Assembly (NCBI GenBank): GCA_947475465.1
Contig: CANJLK010000004.1
Span: 62,001 to 126,000, forward strand
Origin: Caulobacteraceae bacterium
GTDB taxonomy: Bacteria; Pseudomonadota; Alphaproteobacteria; Caulobacterales; Caulobacteraceae
Direction: 5' to 3'
DNA length: 64,000 bases
Shown here: in pieces, positions 1 through 8,615 of the stretch
Layout of the letters: every line of letters starts with the position of its first letter
Position numbering within the stretch: the first letter of the stretch is position 1
Program-made: the position numbers and the translations under genes
Notes under the pieces: generated by a model
The model's input: only the letters and a program-made list of their open reading frames with translations
Told to the model about the DNA's origin: nothing
Databases searched by the model: none

Positions 1-243
1 GTGGCTTCGTGCGAAGCCCCGGGCCAGGAGCGCCGCAGCCGTCGTCTTGCCGAAACCACAGGGCGCACGGATCAGTGTCAGCAGGTGGTCGGCCACCGCC
101 GGCGCCCAGCCGGCGATCCGTTCCGTCCCGACCAGGGGTTCCGTGAGGGCCGGCGGCGTCAGGCGGGCAAGAATCCGCGCGTCATCTACCTGGCCCTCGC
201 CGGGCTCGCCGAGCGGACGACTTTTCGGCTGCAGCCCTTCCAT
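1..243 (-). CDS. MalT/LuxR-type ATPase regulator, N-terminal part only (cut by window edge)
   Basis: Reading from ATG at 243 toward the left edge gives 81 codons with no stop. The frame contains a Walker A motif, APCGFGKTT (about residues 62-70), preceded by LVGTERIAGWAP. This layout is typical of the NTP-binding domain at the start of MalT-like (LAL) LuxR regulators, which bind an inducer and activate transcription through a C-terminal HTH. Only the first part of the ATPase domain is here; the sensor repeats and HTH would lie to the left. A short GGAG lies just upstream of the ATG. The family call rests on the Walker region alone, so other STAND/AAA ATPases remain possible. Confidence 0.55.
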   Translation of the reverse strand, partial: MEGLQPKSRPLGEPGEGQVDDARILARLTPPALTEPLVGTERIAGWAPAVADHLLTLIRAPCGFGKTTAAALLARGFARSH

Positions 244-578
244 CGCTCCAATCTCGCCCGCGACCCGCGGCCCACCCGCCGAAGTCCCGTTTGTTTCATC
301 CCGCGCCAGGGCTGGCCCCCGGTCGTCATTGTGGCGTCATGATCCGTGAAGCGGACGTTGTGAGCAAGTGGCAGCTCACGGAGACGCGGCCCTGGACGCT
401 CTCCTCGCCAGGGCCGCGCTCAACAGAGCGCGGCGCAACCCCTGGGGAGGACGAGGCGCAGCGCTCGATATCCGCGCCGGGAAAGGTGCGCGGAGAGGGT
501 CTGCCACCCCAGATGGCGCCCAGAACCGTCCGAAGGGCGTCACGGCGCAGCTTGCTCCTTAGGTCCCGGTTGCGGCGT
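244..578. other. Intergenic region without a gene
   Basis: This stretch lies between the start of the regulator at the left edge and the stop of the TonB-dependent receptor. Open frames across it are arginine/proline-rich with no recognisable motif and look like GC-rich chance frames. It should hold the regulator promoter and the 3' end of the receptor transcript. The only structure I see is the perfect hairpin at 413-434. Confidence 0.5.
413..434 (-). terminator. Perfect hairpin downstream of the TonB receptor
   Basis: An 8-bp perfect stem (gccgcgct / agcgcggc) with a six-base loop lies about 145 bases past the receptor stop. There is no following T-run on either strand, so it is only a weak terminator candidate. 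Confidence 0.25.
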
Positions 579-2957
579 TCAGCGGGCGGCGAACAGGGTG
601 ACCCCGACGGTCACCGGCCGTTGCGGGGTGATCTGGCGGGTCTGGGCCGGGTTGAACGGGTTTCCGAAGGCGAAGGTGTCGCTGTAGGCGTTGAGCGGAT
701 TGCTCACATAGACCTGAAGTCCCATGGCCCTTCGGCTGACTTCGGCGGAGAGCTTGGCGCGGGTATAGCCGCCCATCTCCGGCAGGGCCGGATCGAAGCT
801 GACCCGCGAACGGCCCACATAGGTGGCCTGCCCCACCAGCCGCAGGTTCCAGCTTCCGAAGACCTCACGGTCATAGCTCACCAGGGCCCCGCCCGAGAAG
901 GCAGGCGCGCCGGGCAGGCCGTCGGCCAGCTGGGTGGCGAAATCCGGGTTGGCGTGCAGGGTCCGAGTCTGGGTGAAGCGCGCGTTGAGCTGCGCCGTCA
1001 GTCCGTTGGTGGTGCGATAGGCCAGTTCGCTCTCCAGGCCGGAGATCCGCGCATCGCCCGCGTTGGTGGTGTAGGGAATCCCCGACGGCCTGAACTGGTC
1101 GGTCTGGATGTCGTCCCACAGGTCATAGAAGACCGTGTTGTTGAGGGACAGCCGCCGCCCCATCGCCTCGAGCTTCAGCCCCACTTCGTAGTTGATGAGG
1201 CGGTCGGGCGCGAACGTCTCGCGCTGCGCCGACAGGGGGACCGCGCCCCCTGAGTTGACGCCCCCCGCGCGGTAACCCTGGGACATCACGGCGTAGATCA
1301 GGTCCCCGGCGCCGAAGGCGTGCTGCAGCGAGATCTTCGGCGACACACCGGTGAAATTGGCGCTGCGGTCGATGTCGCGCGGCGCGAATCGCTCCGACTG
1401 CACGAACGACCGGGTCCGCGACCCGATGCTGAAGGCGCGGCCGCCCACGGCCAGACTCCAGGTCGGAAGGATTTCGTAGGTGGCCTCGCCATAGACGGCC
1501 AGCTCACGGATGTGGTCGCGGCGGTCGTCAGAATAGACGGGGACGTTTGGCGCGCGGGGCACCTGGGCCAGGAACTCAGTGGGCGAATGGACCGAGGTAT
1601 AGGCTCCGTAGAGCCCTGCCAGCCACTCCAGGCGCCCGGCGCCGCGCGAGGTGAGCACGAGGTCCTGTACGAACATGCTCGTCCGGTTGCGCTCTGAATA
1701 GGCCGAGGTGCGGGCGAACGAGGTGTAGAGCTGCTGGGTGGCCGTGGCGTCGTAGAGACTGCCGTAGGCGTGGCGGACATAGCCGCTGGAAGAGGTCAGC
1801 AGAGCCCAGCCCCAGTCGTGCTTGACCGTGGCGGCGACCGACCCGATGTCGTTGACATGCGGCTCCGGAATCCGCACCGCCCGGGTGAGGCCCAGCCCCG
1901 GGGCCGTGTAGTGGGTATCGCTGGAATAGAGGTGCTGGGCAGTCACGCTGAGGTCCACGGACCAGGCGTCGCTGGGCTGCCAGAGGACAGCCAGCCGTCC
2001 GCCACGACGTTCGGTACGGTCGACATCGGTGCGGTTCTGCAGAATGTCGTCGAGGTATCCGCCCTGGATCTCCTCGTAGGCCGACAGGCGCAGCCCGACC
2101 CGGTGGTCCCACAGCGCCTCGTTGACATAGCCCTCGACGGCGCCGCTGGGCGCCCCGTCCTTGGTGAGGGATCCGGTGGCGCGGACTTCCGCGGAAAAGC
2201 CCTTGAGGTCCGGCTTCTTGGTGACGATCCGATAGATGCCGCTCAGCGATCCAGCGCCGTAGAGCGCGCCCTGCGGTCCGCGCGCCACCTCCACCTGCTC
2301 AACATCCACCAGCCGCAGGTCGGGGTCCGGGGCGTTGTAGTTGACCGGAATGTCATCGAGATAGGTCGCCACGACCGAACGGGCGCGGCCGGTATAGGCG
2401 CCGTCGGAAAGTCCACGCAGCAGCAGCTTGTCGCGGCCGGGACCAAGGTTGGTCGCCACGACGCCGGCCAGTTGGCCCGCCGCCTCGCCCGCGTCCGACA
2501 CGCCGGTCGCGCGCAATTGGTCCTGTGGTATCGCCGTCACCGCGACCGCTAGCTGATTGGGATTGCGAACACGCTTGGTGGCAGTGACGAGCAGTTCGGA
2601 GATCAGCGCCGGCGGCTGGAGCCTGGCGGTGTCCGGTCGCGCCAGGGCGGTCACCTCGACCGCGCCGGGCGCCACGACCCTAGCCGCGCACGGCGCCCCG
2701 ACAAGCAACTGGGCCAGCGCCTCCTCCAGTGTCAGGGATCCTGCCAGCCGCCCCGCCGAATATCCACCGCAAGCCGCGGCGCCGATGAGAGTCACATTGG
2801 CTTGCTGAGCAAGGTCCAGCAGGGCCTCGGAATAGGGTTTCGGCTCGACCTGGAAGCGGATTCGCGCGGGCGCAGCCCGGGCAGCGTCACCCAGGACAAG
2901 AGTCGCCGCGGCGCATGCGACTGCGATCGCTAGTTCCCGACGCGCGAGGATGTTCAG
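579..2957 (-). CDS. TonB-dependent receptor with N-terminal STN signalling domain
   Basis: Outer-membrane transducer/transporter of about 792 residues. The frame encodes a signal peptide (MNILARRELAIAVACAA and on), an STN domain (about residues 35-105, beginning RIRFQVEPKPYSEALLDLA), a TonB-box-like stretch (ELLVTATKR), a plug (LLLRGLSDGAY, VARGPQGALYG) and a long beta-barrel. The STN domain usually contacts a FecR anti-sigma factor, and fecR- and ECF-sigma-like genes lie directly upstream. The first ATG/GTG/TTG in frame is GTG 2795, which would cut the STN domain and remove the signal peptide. I therefore extend to CTG 2957, which has AGGG five bases upstream and lies 19 bases past the FecR stop. 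The protein ends in FAAR rather than the usual aromatic residue. The substrate is unknown. Confidence 0.85.
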   Translation of the reverse strand: MNILARRELAIAVACAAATLVLGDAARAAPARIRFQVEPKPYSEALLDLAQQANVTLIGAAACGGYSAGRLAGSLTLEEALAQLLVGAPCAARVVAPGAVEVTALARPDTARLQPPALISELLVTATKRVRNPNQLAVAVTAIPQDQLRATGVSDAGEAAGQLAGVVATNLGPGRDKLLLRGLSDGAYTGRARSVVATYLDDIPVNYNAPDPDLRLVDVEQVEVARGPQGALYGAGSLSGIYRIVTKKPDLKGFSAEVRATGSLTKDGAPSGAVEGYVNEALWDHRVGLRLSAYEEIQGGYLDDILQNRTDVDRTERRGGRLAVLWQPSDAWSVDLSVTAQHLYSSDTHYTAPGLGLTRAVRIPEPHVNDIGSVAATVKHDWGWALLTSSSGYVRHAYGSLYDATATQQLYTSFARTSAYSERNRTSMFVQDLVLTSRGAGRLEWLAGLYGAYTSVHSPTEFLAQVPRAPNVPVYSDDRRDHIRELAVYGEATYEILPTWSLAVGGRAFSIGSRTRSFVQSERFAPRDIDRSANFTGVSPKISLQHAFGAGDLIYAVMSQGYRAGGVNSGGAVPLSAQRETFAPDRLINYEVGLKLEAMGRRLSLNNTVFYDLWDDIQTDQFRPSGIPYTTNAGDARISGLESELAYRTTNGLTAQLNARFTQTRTLHANPDFATQLADGLPGAPAFSGGALVSYDREVFGSWNLRLVGQATYVGRSRVSFDPALPEMGGYTRAKLSAEVSRRAMGLQVYVSNPLNAYSDTFAFGNPFNPAQTRQITPQRPVTVGVTLFAAR

Positions 2958-2976
2958 CTCCGCCCTGCCTTCGATC

Positions 2977-3954
2977 TTACTTCCGGAGAAGCAGAATCCC
3001 CCGCTGCGAAGGTACCGATCTTATGGGGAGCATCAAGCTCAGACGCGTGACGACCGCCTGCGGGTCATCCAGCACCACGACACCGGTGATCGGGGTCTTG
3101 GCCAGTTCGGGGTCGCCGATCTCGGTCTGCTGGGCGAATTGCCGGTTCATATCGGCGACGACATCGGCCAGCGGCTGTCCACGATACACGAGGCGGCCGG
3201 CCCGCCAGGCGAAGGCTTCCTGCGGATCGACGGCCTTCAGGGCCTCGGTCCCTGCGGCGTTGACCTCGAGCCGCTCGCCGGGGGTCAGCAGATAGGTCTG
3301 GCCCGGGCCTGCCGAGGCGATGGGCCGCACCTCGACCTTGCCACGCGCAACCGTAACCGTCAGGTCGCCCAGACGGCTGCGCACGTCGAACTGGGTCCCG
3401 ACAACCCGTACGATCCGGGACGAAGCCTCGACGGTGAACGGGCGGCGCTCATCGTGGGCGACATCGAAGATCGCCTCGCCCTCGCCCAGGATGACTTTGC
3501 GCTCGGAGCGGCCAAGGCTGACGCTGAGCCGGGTCTCGGCATTGAGGTCGATGATCGTGCCGTCGGCCAAGGTGACACGCTGGCGCTGCCCCTTGCCGGT
3601 GACGTAGGTCTGGACGGAGGGGCGGAAATGCACCGGCGGCATGACCGCCAGGGCAAGGCCCGCGGCGATCGCGAACCCCCCGGCGCCCACCAGCCAGCGC
3701 CGCGTCGGCGCGGGCCGCCCGGCCGGGCGCTGCGCCGCCTCGGCCAGGGCGTCCAGGACCTGTACGGCGCCGTCTTCGAATTCATGCCAAAGGGCCAGGG
3801 CCTCGGCGTAGGCCGCGCGGTTGGCCGGCGATGCAGTGAGCCAGGCGTCGAATTCGACGCCGTCCTGTTCGGCGAGGTCGTCGCGCTGCAGGCGCGCGAG
3901 CCAGGTGCTGGCTTGCGCCCTGGCCTGGTCATCCGACACGACAATGAGGGTCAT
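2977..3954 (-). CDS. FecR-family anti-sigma regulator
   Basis: Inner-membrane regulator of about 325 residues that relays a signal from a TonB receptor to an ECF sigma factor. Visible parts in order: a cytoplasmic DUF4880-type anti-sigma region (STWLARLQRDD to ANRAAYAEALALW, residues 15-56), one membrane segment (about 87-105), the periplasmic FecR domain (about 118-212, LADGTIIDLNAETRLSV, GEGEAIFDVAH) and a C-terminal STN-like region (QPLADVVADMNRQF). ATG 3954 is chosen because it matches the usual FecR start and length; an upstream GTG at 4011 would add 19 low-complexity residues. It sits between the sigma gene and the receptor gene on the same strand, so the three form one signalling cassette. 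Confidence 0.9.
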   Translation of the reverse strand: MTLIVVSDDQARAQASTWLARLQRDDLAEQDGVEFDAWLTASPANRAAYAEALALWHEFEDGAVQVLDALAEAAQRPAGRPAPTRRWLVGAGGFAIAAGLALAVMPPVHFRPSVQTYVTGKGQRQRVTLADGTIIDLNAETRLSVSLGRSERKVILGEGEAIFDVAHDERRPFTVEASSRIVRVVGTQFDVRSRLGDLTVTVARGKVEVRPIASAGPGQTYLLTPGERLEVNAAGTEALKAVDPQEAFAWRAGRLVYRGQPLADVVADMNRQFAQQTEIGDPELAKTPITGVVVLDDPQAVVTRLSLMLPIRSVPSQRGILLLRK

Positions 3955-4051
3955 TGGCTCGCCTGCCCGATCCGCGCCGAATGCGCTGAACAGGGATGGA
4001 GACGGCGCCACGGCCGCCCGCCCCTAGGTCCACGGCGAATTTCGCGCGGCG

Positions 4052-4597
4052 TCATGACCGCAGCCTCTGCGTCAGGTGCTTCATCGCCGCCTGGATGTGG
4101 TGCTCCACTGTCTTGACGGAGACACCCATAGCGTCGGCGGTCTGGGCTTGGCTGAGACCCTCCAGCTTATGCAGCCGAAACGCCCGGCTCATCTGCGGCG
4201 GCAGGGCGGCGACCGCCTCGGCCAGCTGCCTGGCCCGTTCCTTGGCGATGATCACTTCGTCGGCCGCCGGCTCTTCGACAATCTCCTCCCGCCCAAGGGA
4301 GGCGCGGCCTTCCAGCCGCCATTGGGCGTTGCGGCGCGACGAGCGCTGGGCGCTGCGGACATTGTCGATGAGGAGGTTGGCGGCCATCCGGTAGAGCAGG
4401 GCCGCGGGCGCCCGCACCTCCGCGCCGGCTTCCGTCGCCAGGAGCTTAAGGTAGAGGTCCTGGAGGAGGTCTTCGGCGGTGGCCATGCACCGCGTGCGCG
4501 CGGCCAGGAACAGCAGCAGGTTTTCCCGACGTTCGAAGAACGCCTGGACCAGCGGACTGTCGCCCGTTCGCCTTTCGGATGGCTCCGAAGACGCCAA
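4052..4597 (-). CDS. FecI-like ECF RNA polymerase sigma factor
   Basis: Extracytoplasmic-function sigma factor of 181 residues. Region 2 is recognisable as TRCMATAEDLLQDLYLKLLA with NLLIDNVRSAQR following (about residues 35-90). Region 4 is near the C-terminus (LPPQMSRAFRLHKLEGLS then the helix-turn-helix AQTADAMGVSVKTVEHHIQ, about 128-170). The start is TTG 4597, supported by AGGGGGG seven bases upstream. The FecR-type regulator and STN-containing receptor follow on the same strand, so this sigma factor probably controls the receptor gene. The inducing ligand cannot be read from the sequence. Confidence 0.92.
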   Translation of the reverse strand: MASSEPSERRTGDSPLVQAFFERRENLLLFLAARTRCMATAEDLLQDLYLKLLATEAGAEVRAPAALLYRMAANLLIDNVRSAQRSSRRNAQWRLEGRASLGREEIVEEPAADEVIIAKERARQLAEAVAALPPQMSRAFRLHKLEGLSQAQTADAMGVSVKTVEHHIQAAMKHLTQRLRS

Positions 4598-4648
4598 GAC
4601 CGTGCCCCCCTGAATATGTCGCCGCGGCGCGGTTAGATGAGTCCGCCC

Positions 4649-4658
4649 CCTCGCGAGG
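4649..4658. promoter_or_regulatory. CCTCGCGAGG palindrome in the sigma-factor / SMP-30 divergent region
   Basis: A perfect 10-bp palindrome followed by an A/T stretch (about 4659-4672) lies between the divergent ECF sigma and SMP-30 genes. It could be an operator, but a palindrome this short and GC-rich can occur by chance. Confidence 0.2.
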
Positions 4659-4801
4659 ATAGAAAAATAGATCGGCGTTGTCGCCGCGGCATCTACGCTG
4701 TTACGGACTTTGCCGTCGACCTTCCACAGCCGATCGCAGGTGCGCCGTCACCCGCAGGCTCCGCTCAACCGCCCGGCGCCGCGACGCGGCCAGGAGGACC
4801 C

Positions 4802-5650
4802 ATGCACGCCCAAGTCATTCCCGCCGGACTGGCGTTCCCGGAAGGCCTGGCGTGGTCCGAGCGCGAGGGCGCGATGATCGTCACCGCAACCCAGGGCGGG
4901 CATGTTTACCGGCTCGACCCCGCCACGGGCTCGGTCGCCCTGGTGGCCGACGTCGGCGGTGGGGCGAACAACACGACGCTCGCCGACGACGGCGGCATCG
5001 TCGTGGCCCAGAACAGCGGCATCCGGGCCGCCACCTACCCGGACGTGGAAATCCGGCCAGCCCGGCCCGGGCTTCAGCGGATCGCGCCCGACGGACGGAT
5101 CACCTACCTGCTGTCGGAAGGCGTGAACGCCCCAAACGACGTGGTCGCCCATCCGGACGGCTCGCTCTATTTCACCGATCCCGGTCTGCCTCGCCAGGGC
5201 GCCGGCTACACCGGCGGGCGGATCATGCGCTTTGACGTCCGCGAGGGCCTGTCGGTAATTGCCGACGGCCTGTTCTATCCCAACGGCATCGCCATCGACC
5301 CGCAAGGCGCCGTTCTGGTGACCGAGCGCCACGGGCTGATGCGCATCGAGACCGATGGGCGCAAGACCTTGGTGGTCGATACCCTCACCGACCATGGCGG
5401 CGACGGCCTGTGCATCGACGAGAGAGGCCTCTACTACGTGTCCATGCGCGCCAGGGCCGGGGCCCAGGCTATCAACGCGGACGGCCAGTTCCTGGATTTC
5501 GTCCCGTTCCCAGGCGGCCGCACGACGACCAACTGCTGCTTCGGCGGTCCGGACATGAACTGGCTCTTCATGACCGACTCCATGGGCGATCTCTGCATCG
5601 TCCGCGACATGCCGACCCGCGGGCCCGCGCCGCCGCTCGCGCGCCTCTAG
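4802..5650 (+). CDS. SMP-30/gluconolactonase/LRE family hydrolase
   Basis: Six-bladed beta-propeller hydrolase of about 282 residues, a family that includes lactonases and gluconolactonases using a bound divalent metal. Visible signatures are LAFPEGLAWSE near the N-terminus (metal-ligand Glu), GVNAPNDVVAHPDGSLYFTD in the middle, and FYPNGIAID and GGDGLCIDERG further on. ATG 4802 has a perfect AGGAGG four bases upstream; the frame stays open further 5' but that part is low-complexity. It is divergent from the sigma factor and convergent with the P450 gene, 16 bases away. Proximity to a P450 and a transporter suggests catabolism of a small cyclic or lactone compound, which is inference. Confidence 0.85.
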   Translation: MHAQVIPAGLAFPEGLAWSEREGAMIVTATQGGHVYRLDPATGSVALVADVGGGANNTTLADDGGIVVAQNSGIRAATYPDVEIRPARPGLQRIAPDGRITYLLSEGVNAPNDVVAHPDGSLYFTDPGLPRQGAGYTGGRIMRFDVREGLSVIADGLFYPNGIAIDPQGAVLVTERHGLMRIETDGRKTLVVDTLTDHGGDGLCIDERGLYYVSMRARAGAQAINADGQFLDFVPFPGGRTTTNCCFGGPDMNWLFMTDSMGDLCIVRDMPTRGPAPPLARL

Positions 5651-5666
5651 AATCGAGCCTACTGGC

Positions 5667-6932
5667 CTACTGCGCGTCGAACAGGATGTGCAGGGCCTTC
5701 GGGACGCGCTTTTGGAAATTGTCGATGTTCTCGCGCTCGTCCTCGCAGCCAGGCGCGAAGCGCGGGTTCTTGAGGCGATCCAGCATGATCTCCAGGCCGA
5801 GCCGACCCTCGGCCAGCGCGATGGGAGAGCCCAGGCAACGATGGATACCGCCGCCGAACGCCATGTTCAGCTCACGCACTGCGGGCCGCTCGATGTCGAA
5901 CCGGTCAGGATCGGTCCAGGTCTCGTCACGGTTGGCCGAGCCGTATAGCATAAAGACGAAGGCGCCCTTCGGGATCTGGACCCCGCCGATCTCGGTGTCG
6001 GCCATCACCAACCGCGACGTCCATTGGGTCGGCGCTTCGAACCGCAAGGCCTCATCGATGGCGCCGGGTACGAGGTCGCGGTTCGCGACAACCTTGGCCA
6101 ACTGGTCCGGGTGCTCGATCAGCAGCTTCATGACGGTGGTCAGGAGGCGCGACGTGGTTTCGTTGCCCGCTGTCAGGATCTGCCGAAGCGTCCCCGTGAG
6201 ATAGGGCAGGTTCAGCTCGCCGTCGCGCGCGATCTGGTCCTGGATCACCTCGGTGATGAAGTCGTCTCGCGGCTCCTTCACCCGCGCCGCGATGGTCTTC
6301 TCGATATAGGCCTGCTGCTCGGGACCATCCTTGCCCTGGAGGGCGCGCTGCTCAGGCGTCAGGAAGCGCGCGCCGTGGCCAGTGCCAATCCGATGCCAGC
6401 TCAGGAAGATGTCGCGGTCCTCAGGCGGGAACCCTGCAAGCTCGCAGATCGTCAGGACGGCCAGCTTGTCGGCGAATTCGCTGCGCAGCTCGACCTCGCC
6501 GCGATGGATGAAGCCGTCGATCAGTTCGTTGGCGATGCGCCGCAGCGACTGCTCGCAGCTATGGATGTAGCGCGGATTGATCAGGCCCCTCAGTGCCCGC
6601 CGTTTGACCGCGTGCTCGGGTGGATCGGATTGGCTGAGGACGGAATTGGTCAGCAGCACGCTGCCCGGCGGTTTGCTCGCCAGCACCCGCCCGGCCTGCG
6701 CCGGATCGGCCAGATAGGTGAGGTTCGAAAAGATCTCCGGATGCTGGAAGACGAACAGGATGTCCTCGCGCCGGGCCAGCAGATAGTCGTTGCGATCGGG
6801 ATATTTGTAGACCGGCGCCTCGGCGCGCATAGCCTCGTAGAAGGGATAGGGACTGGCTGTCACCTCAGGCGAGGGAAACGAAAATTCCGACAGCGGCTTG
6901 GCGGCAAGGCTCGACTGAGAGCTAGGGGCCAT
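5667..6932 (-). CDS. Cytochrome P450 monooxygenase
   Basis: Soluble bacterial class I P450 of about 421 residues. All three hallmarks are present: the I-helix oxygen-activation motif AGNETT (around Glu258), the ExxR pair (Glu294, Arg297 in DEALRFEAP) and the haem loop FGGGIHRCLG with the thiolate Cys366. ATG 6932 is preceded by GGGAGG; a longer frame to 7016 adds only basic low-complexity sequence. P450s of this type hydroxylate terpenoids, steroids or other hydrophobic compounds and need a ferredoxin and reductase, neither of which is in the window. The MFS transporter upstream is on the same strand but 285 bases away, so shared transcription is uncertain. Confidence 0.95.
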   Translation of the reverse strand: MAPSSQSSLAAKPLSEFSFPSPEVTASPYPFYEAMRAEAPVYKYPDRNDYLLARREDILFVFQHPEIFSNLTYLADPAQAGRVLASKPPGSVLLTNSVLSQSDPPEHAVKRRALRGLINPRYIHSCEQSLRRIANELIDGFIHRGEVELRSEFADKLAVLTICELAGFPPEDRDIFLSWHRIGTGHGARFLTPEQRALQGKDGPEQQAYIEKTIAARVKEPRDDFITEVIQDQIARDGELNLPYLTGTLRQILTAGNETTSRLLTTVMKLLIEHPDQLAKVVANRDLVPGAIDEALRFEAPTQWTSRLVMADTEIGGVQIPKGAFVFMLYGSANRDETWTDPDRFDIERPAVRELNMAFGGGIHRCLGSPIALAEGRLGLEIMLDRLKNPRFAPGCEDERENIDNFQKRVPKALHILFDAQ

Positions 6933-7217
6933 GGTTCCTCCCGAGGCGCGCGTTGGCGCAGTCGCATGCTTCGCGGCGAGCGGGATCGTCGGCAAGCGCC
7001 GCCCCCACACCCGCATCGGACCGGCAGTTGAGAGCGATTTCTTGCTGAGCCGCTTCTCAAGCCGGTAAATCGTCGAGCGCCCAGATCACAGCCACCGGCC
7101 GCGGCCCGACGTCCTACGGTCTTCCCCTGACCCAGACGATAGGGCTGCGGTGACGGCCCTGTCAAACTTCCGGTAGGTCAAAATCACGAAAGAGTGACGC
7201 GGGGTAAGGGCATTCGG

Positions 7218-8531
7218 TCAGCCGGTTTCGATGAGGGCGCGGGCGCCGACGATCGGCTCCGGCCGGGTCTCGCGCAGGAAGGCCATGGCGGTGATCCCGA
7301 CGGCGGCGGTGAACACTAGGTAGAACGCCGGCGCCATGGGGTTTCCGGTGACCTTCATCACCCAGGTGACCAGGGGCTGGGCCAGCCCTCCGAAGACCGT
7401 GACGCCGATCGCATAGACGATGGCCAGGCCGGAACTGCGCACGTCCTTGCGTAGCGATTCCGTCAGGGCCACGAGGGCCACGCCGACGCTTGTGGAACTG
7501 AAGGCCGCCAGGATGCCGGTGGCGGCGATCACCGTCACGGCGTTGTGGTTGCGGACCATCAGGAGGAACGCCGGGAAGACCGCCAGCATGAAGAGGGTCC
7601 GGGCGGTGATCATCACCGGCTTGCGGCCATACCGGTCCGCCAGATAGCCGCCCAATAGGGCGAAGGCCACGCTGGAGAAGCCGTTGGCGACCGACGCCCC
7701 AAAGGAATCGAAGGGGCTCATGTGCAGCGTCTGGGACGCATAGGTGGTCATGTAGAGCAGCACATAGGTCGAGGTCGTAAAACTCATGATCATCGCCAGA
7801 CCCAGCAGGATCGGGCGGGCATGGCTGAACGGGCCCCGGGCCGTGGGATGCAGGTCTGAGACCGCCTCGCCGCGGTGCAGCGTCTCGGGCAGGGCGCGGC
7901 GCAGATAGAAGCCGAAGGGCAGCACGATGGCCCCCAGGCCAAAGGCGATGCGCCAGCCATAGGCTTCGACGAAATGCGGGCTGGCGAACTGGGTCATCGC
8001 CAGGCCGATGCTCGCCCCGAACAGCGAGGCGATCCCCTGGCTGGCGCTCTGCCACGATCCGATCAGGGCCCGCCGCTTAAGGGGCGCGGCCTCGATCAGG
8101 AAGGCCGTGGTGGGGCCGACCTCGCCGCCCAGCGCGAACCCCTGGATCAACCGGCAGACGACCAGCAGCACGGGCGCCGCCGCGCCGATCGTCGCGTAGC
8201 CGGGCGTCAGCACCAGTCCGAGAATGCCCAGACCCATCATGGTGAAGCTGATCAGCATGGCCGGCTTCCGGCCCGCCCGGTCGCCATAAGCCCCCAGGAC
8301 CACAGCCCCGACCGGCCGCGCCACGAAGCCCACCGCGAAGGTCAGCAGCGAGAACATCAGCTTCACGAAACTGGTCTGTTCCGGGAAGAACACGTTGCCG
8401 ATCTGGACGGCGAACAGCGAGTAGGTGGTGAAGTCGTAGAATTCGAGCGCATTGCCCATGACCGCGGCGGCGATCTGGCCCCGCGTGATCGCTGGCGGCG
8501 AACCGTCCTCGGCGCTTGTCTGGTCTGCCAA
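7218..8531 (-). CDS. MFS transporter, metabolite:H+ symporter (MHS) type
   Basis: Twelve-helix inner-membrane transporter of about 437 residues. The MHS subfamily (relatives of KgtP, ProP, ShiA) is suggested by NALEFYDFTTYSLFA at the first helix, the loop motif GDRAGRKPAMLI and RLIQGFALGGEVGPTTAFL in helix 4. A second loop copy, ADRYGRKPVMI, marks the second six-helix half. TTG 8531 is chosen because AGGGG lies seven bases upstream; the frame also runs to a start at 8603 through proline/arginine-rich residues. MHS proteins usually import organic acids or zwitterions with protons. The P450 and SMP-30 neighbours hint at uptake of a catabolic substrate. Confidence 0.9.
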   Translation of the reverse strand: MADQTSAEDGSPPAITRGQIAAAVMGNALEFYDFTTYSLFAVQIGNVFFPEQTSFVKLMFSLLTFAVGFVARPVGAVVLGAYGDRAGRKPAMLISFTMMGLGILGLVLTPGYATIGAAAPVLLVVCRLIQGFALGGEVGPTTAFLIEAAPLKRRALIGSWQSASQGIASLFGASIGLAMTQFASPHFVEAYGWRIAFGLGAIVLPFGFYLRRALPETLHRGEAVSDLHPTARGPFSHARPILLGLAMIMSFTTSTYVLLYMTTYASQTLHMSPFDSFGASVANGFSSVAFALLGGYLADRYGRKPVMITARTLFMLAVFPAFLLMVRNHNAVTVIAATGILAAFSSTSVGVALVALTESLRKDVRSSGLAIVYAIGVTVFGGLAQPLVTWVMKVTGNPMAPAFYLVFTAAVGITAMAFLRETRPEPIVGARALIETG

Positions 8532-8615
8532 GTTCGATCCCCTACGCCTGAGCGCGCCGTCCGCCGCGGCCCGACAGTTGGCGGCGCCCGGCGGCGGCGT
8601 CAAGCGGGCCGGCCA

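Noticed and set aside
291..1253. Plus-strand open frame of 320 codons near the left edge
   Set aside because: Most of it is antisense to the TonB receptor barrel, and the rest lacks any recognisable feature.
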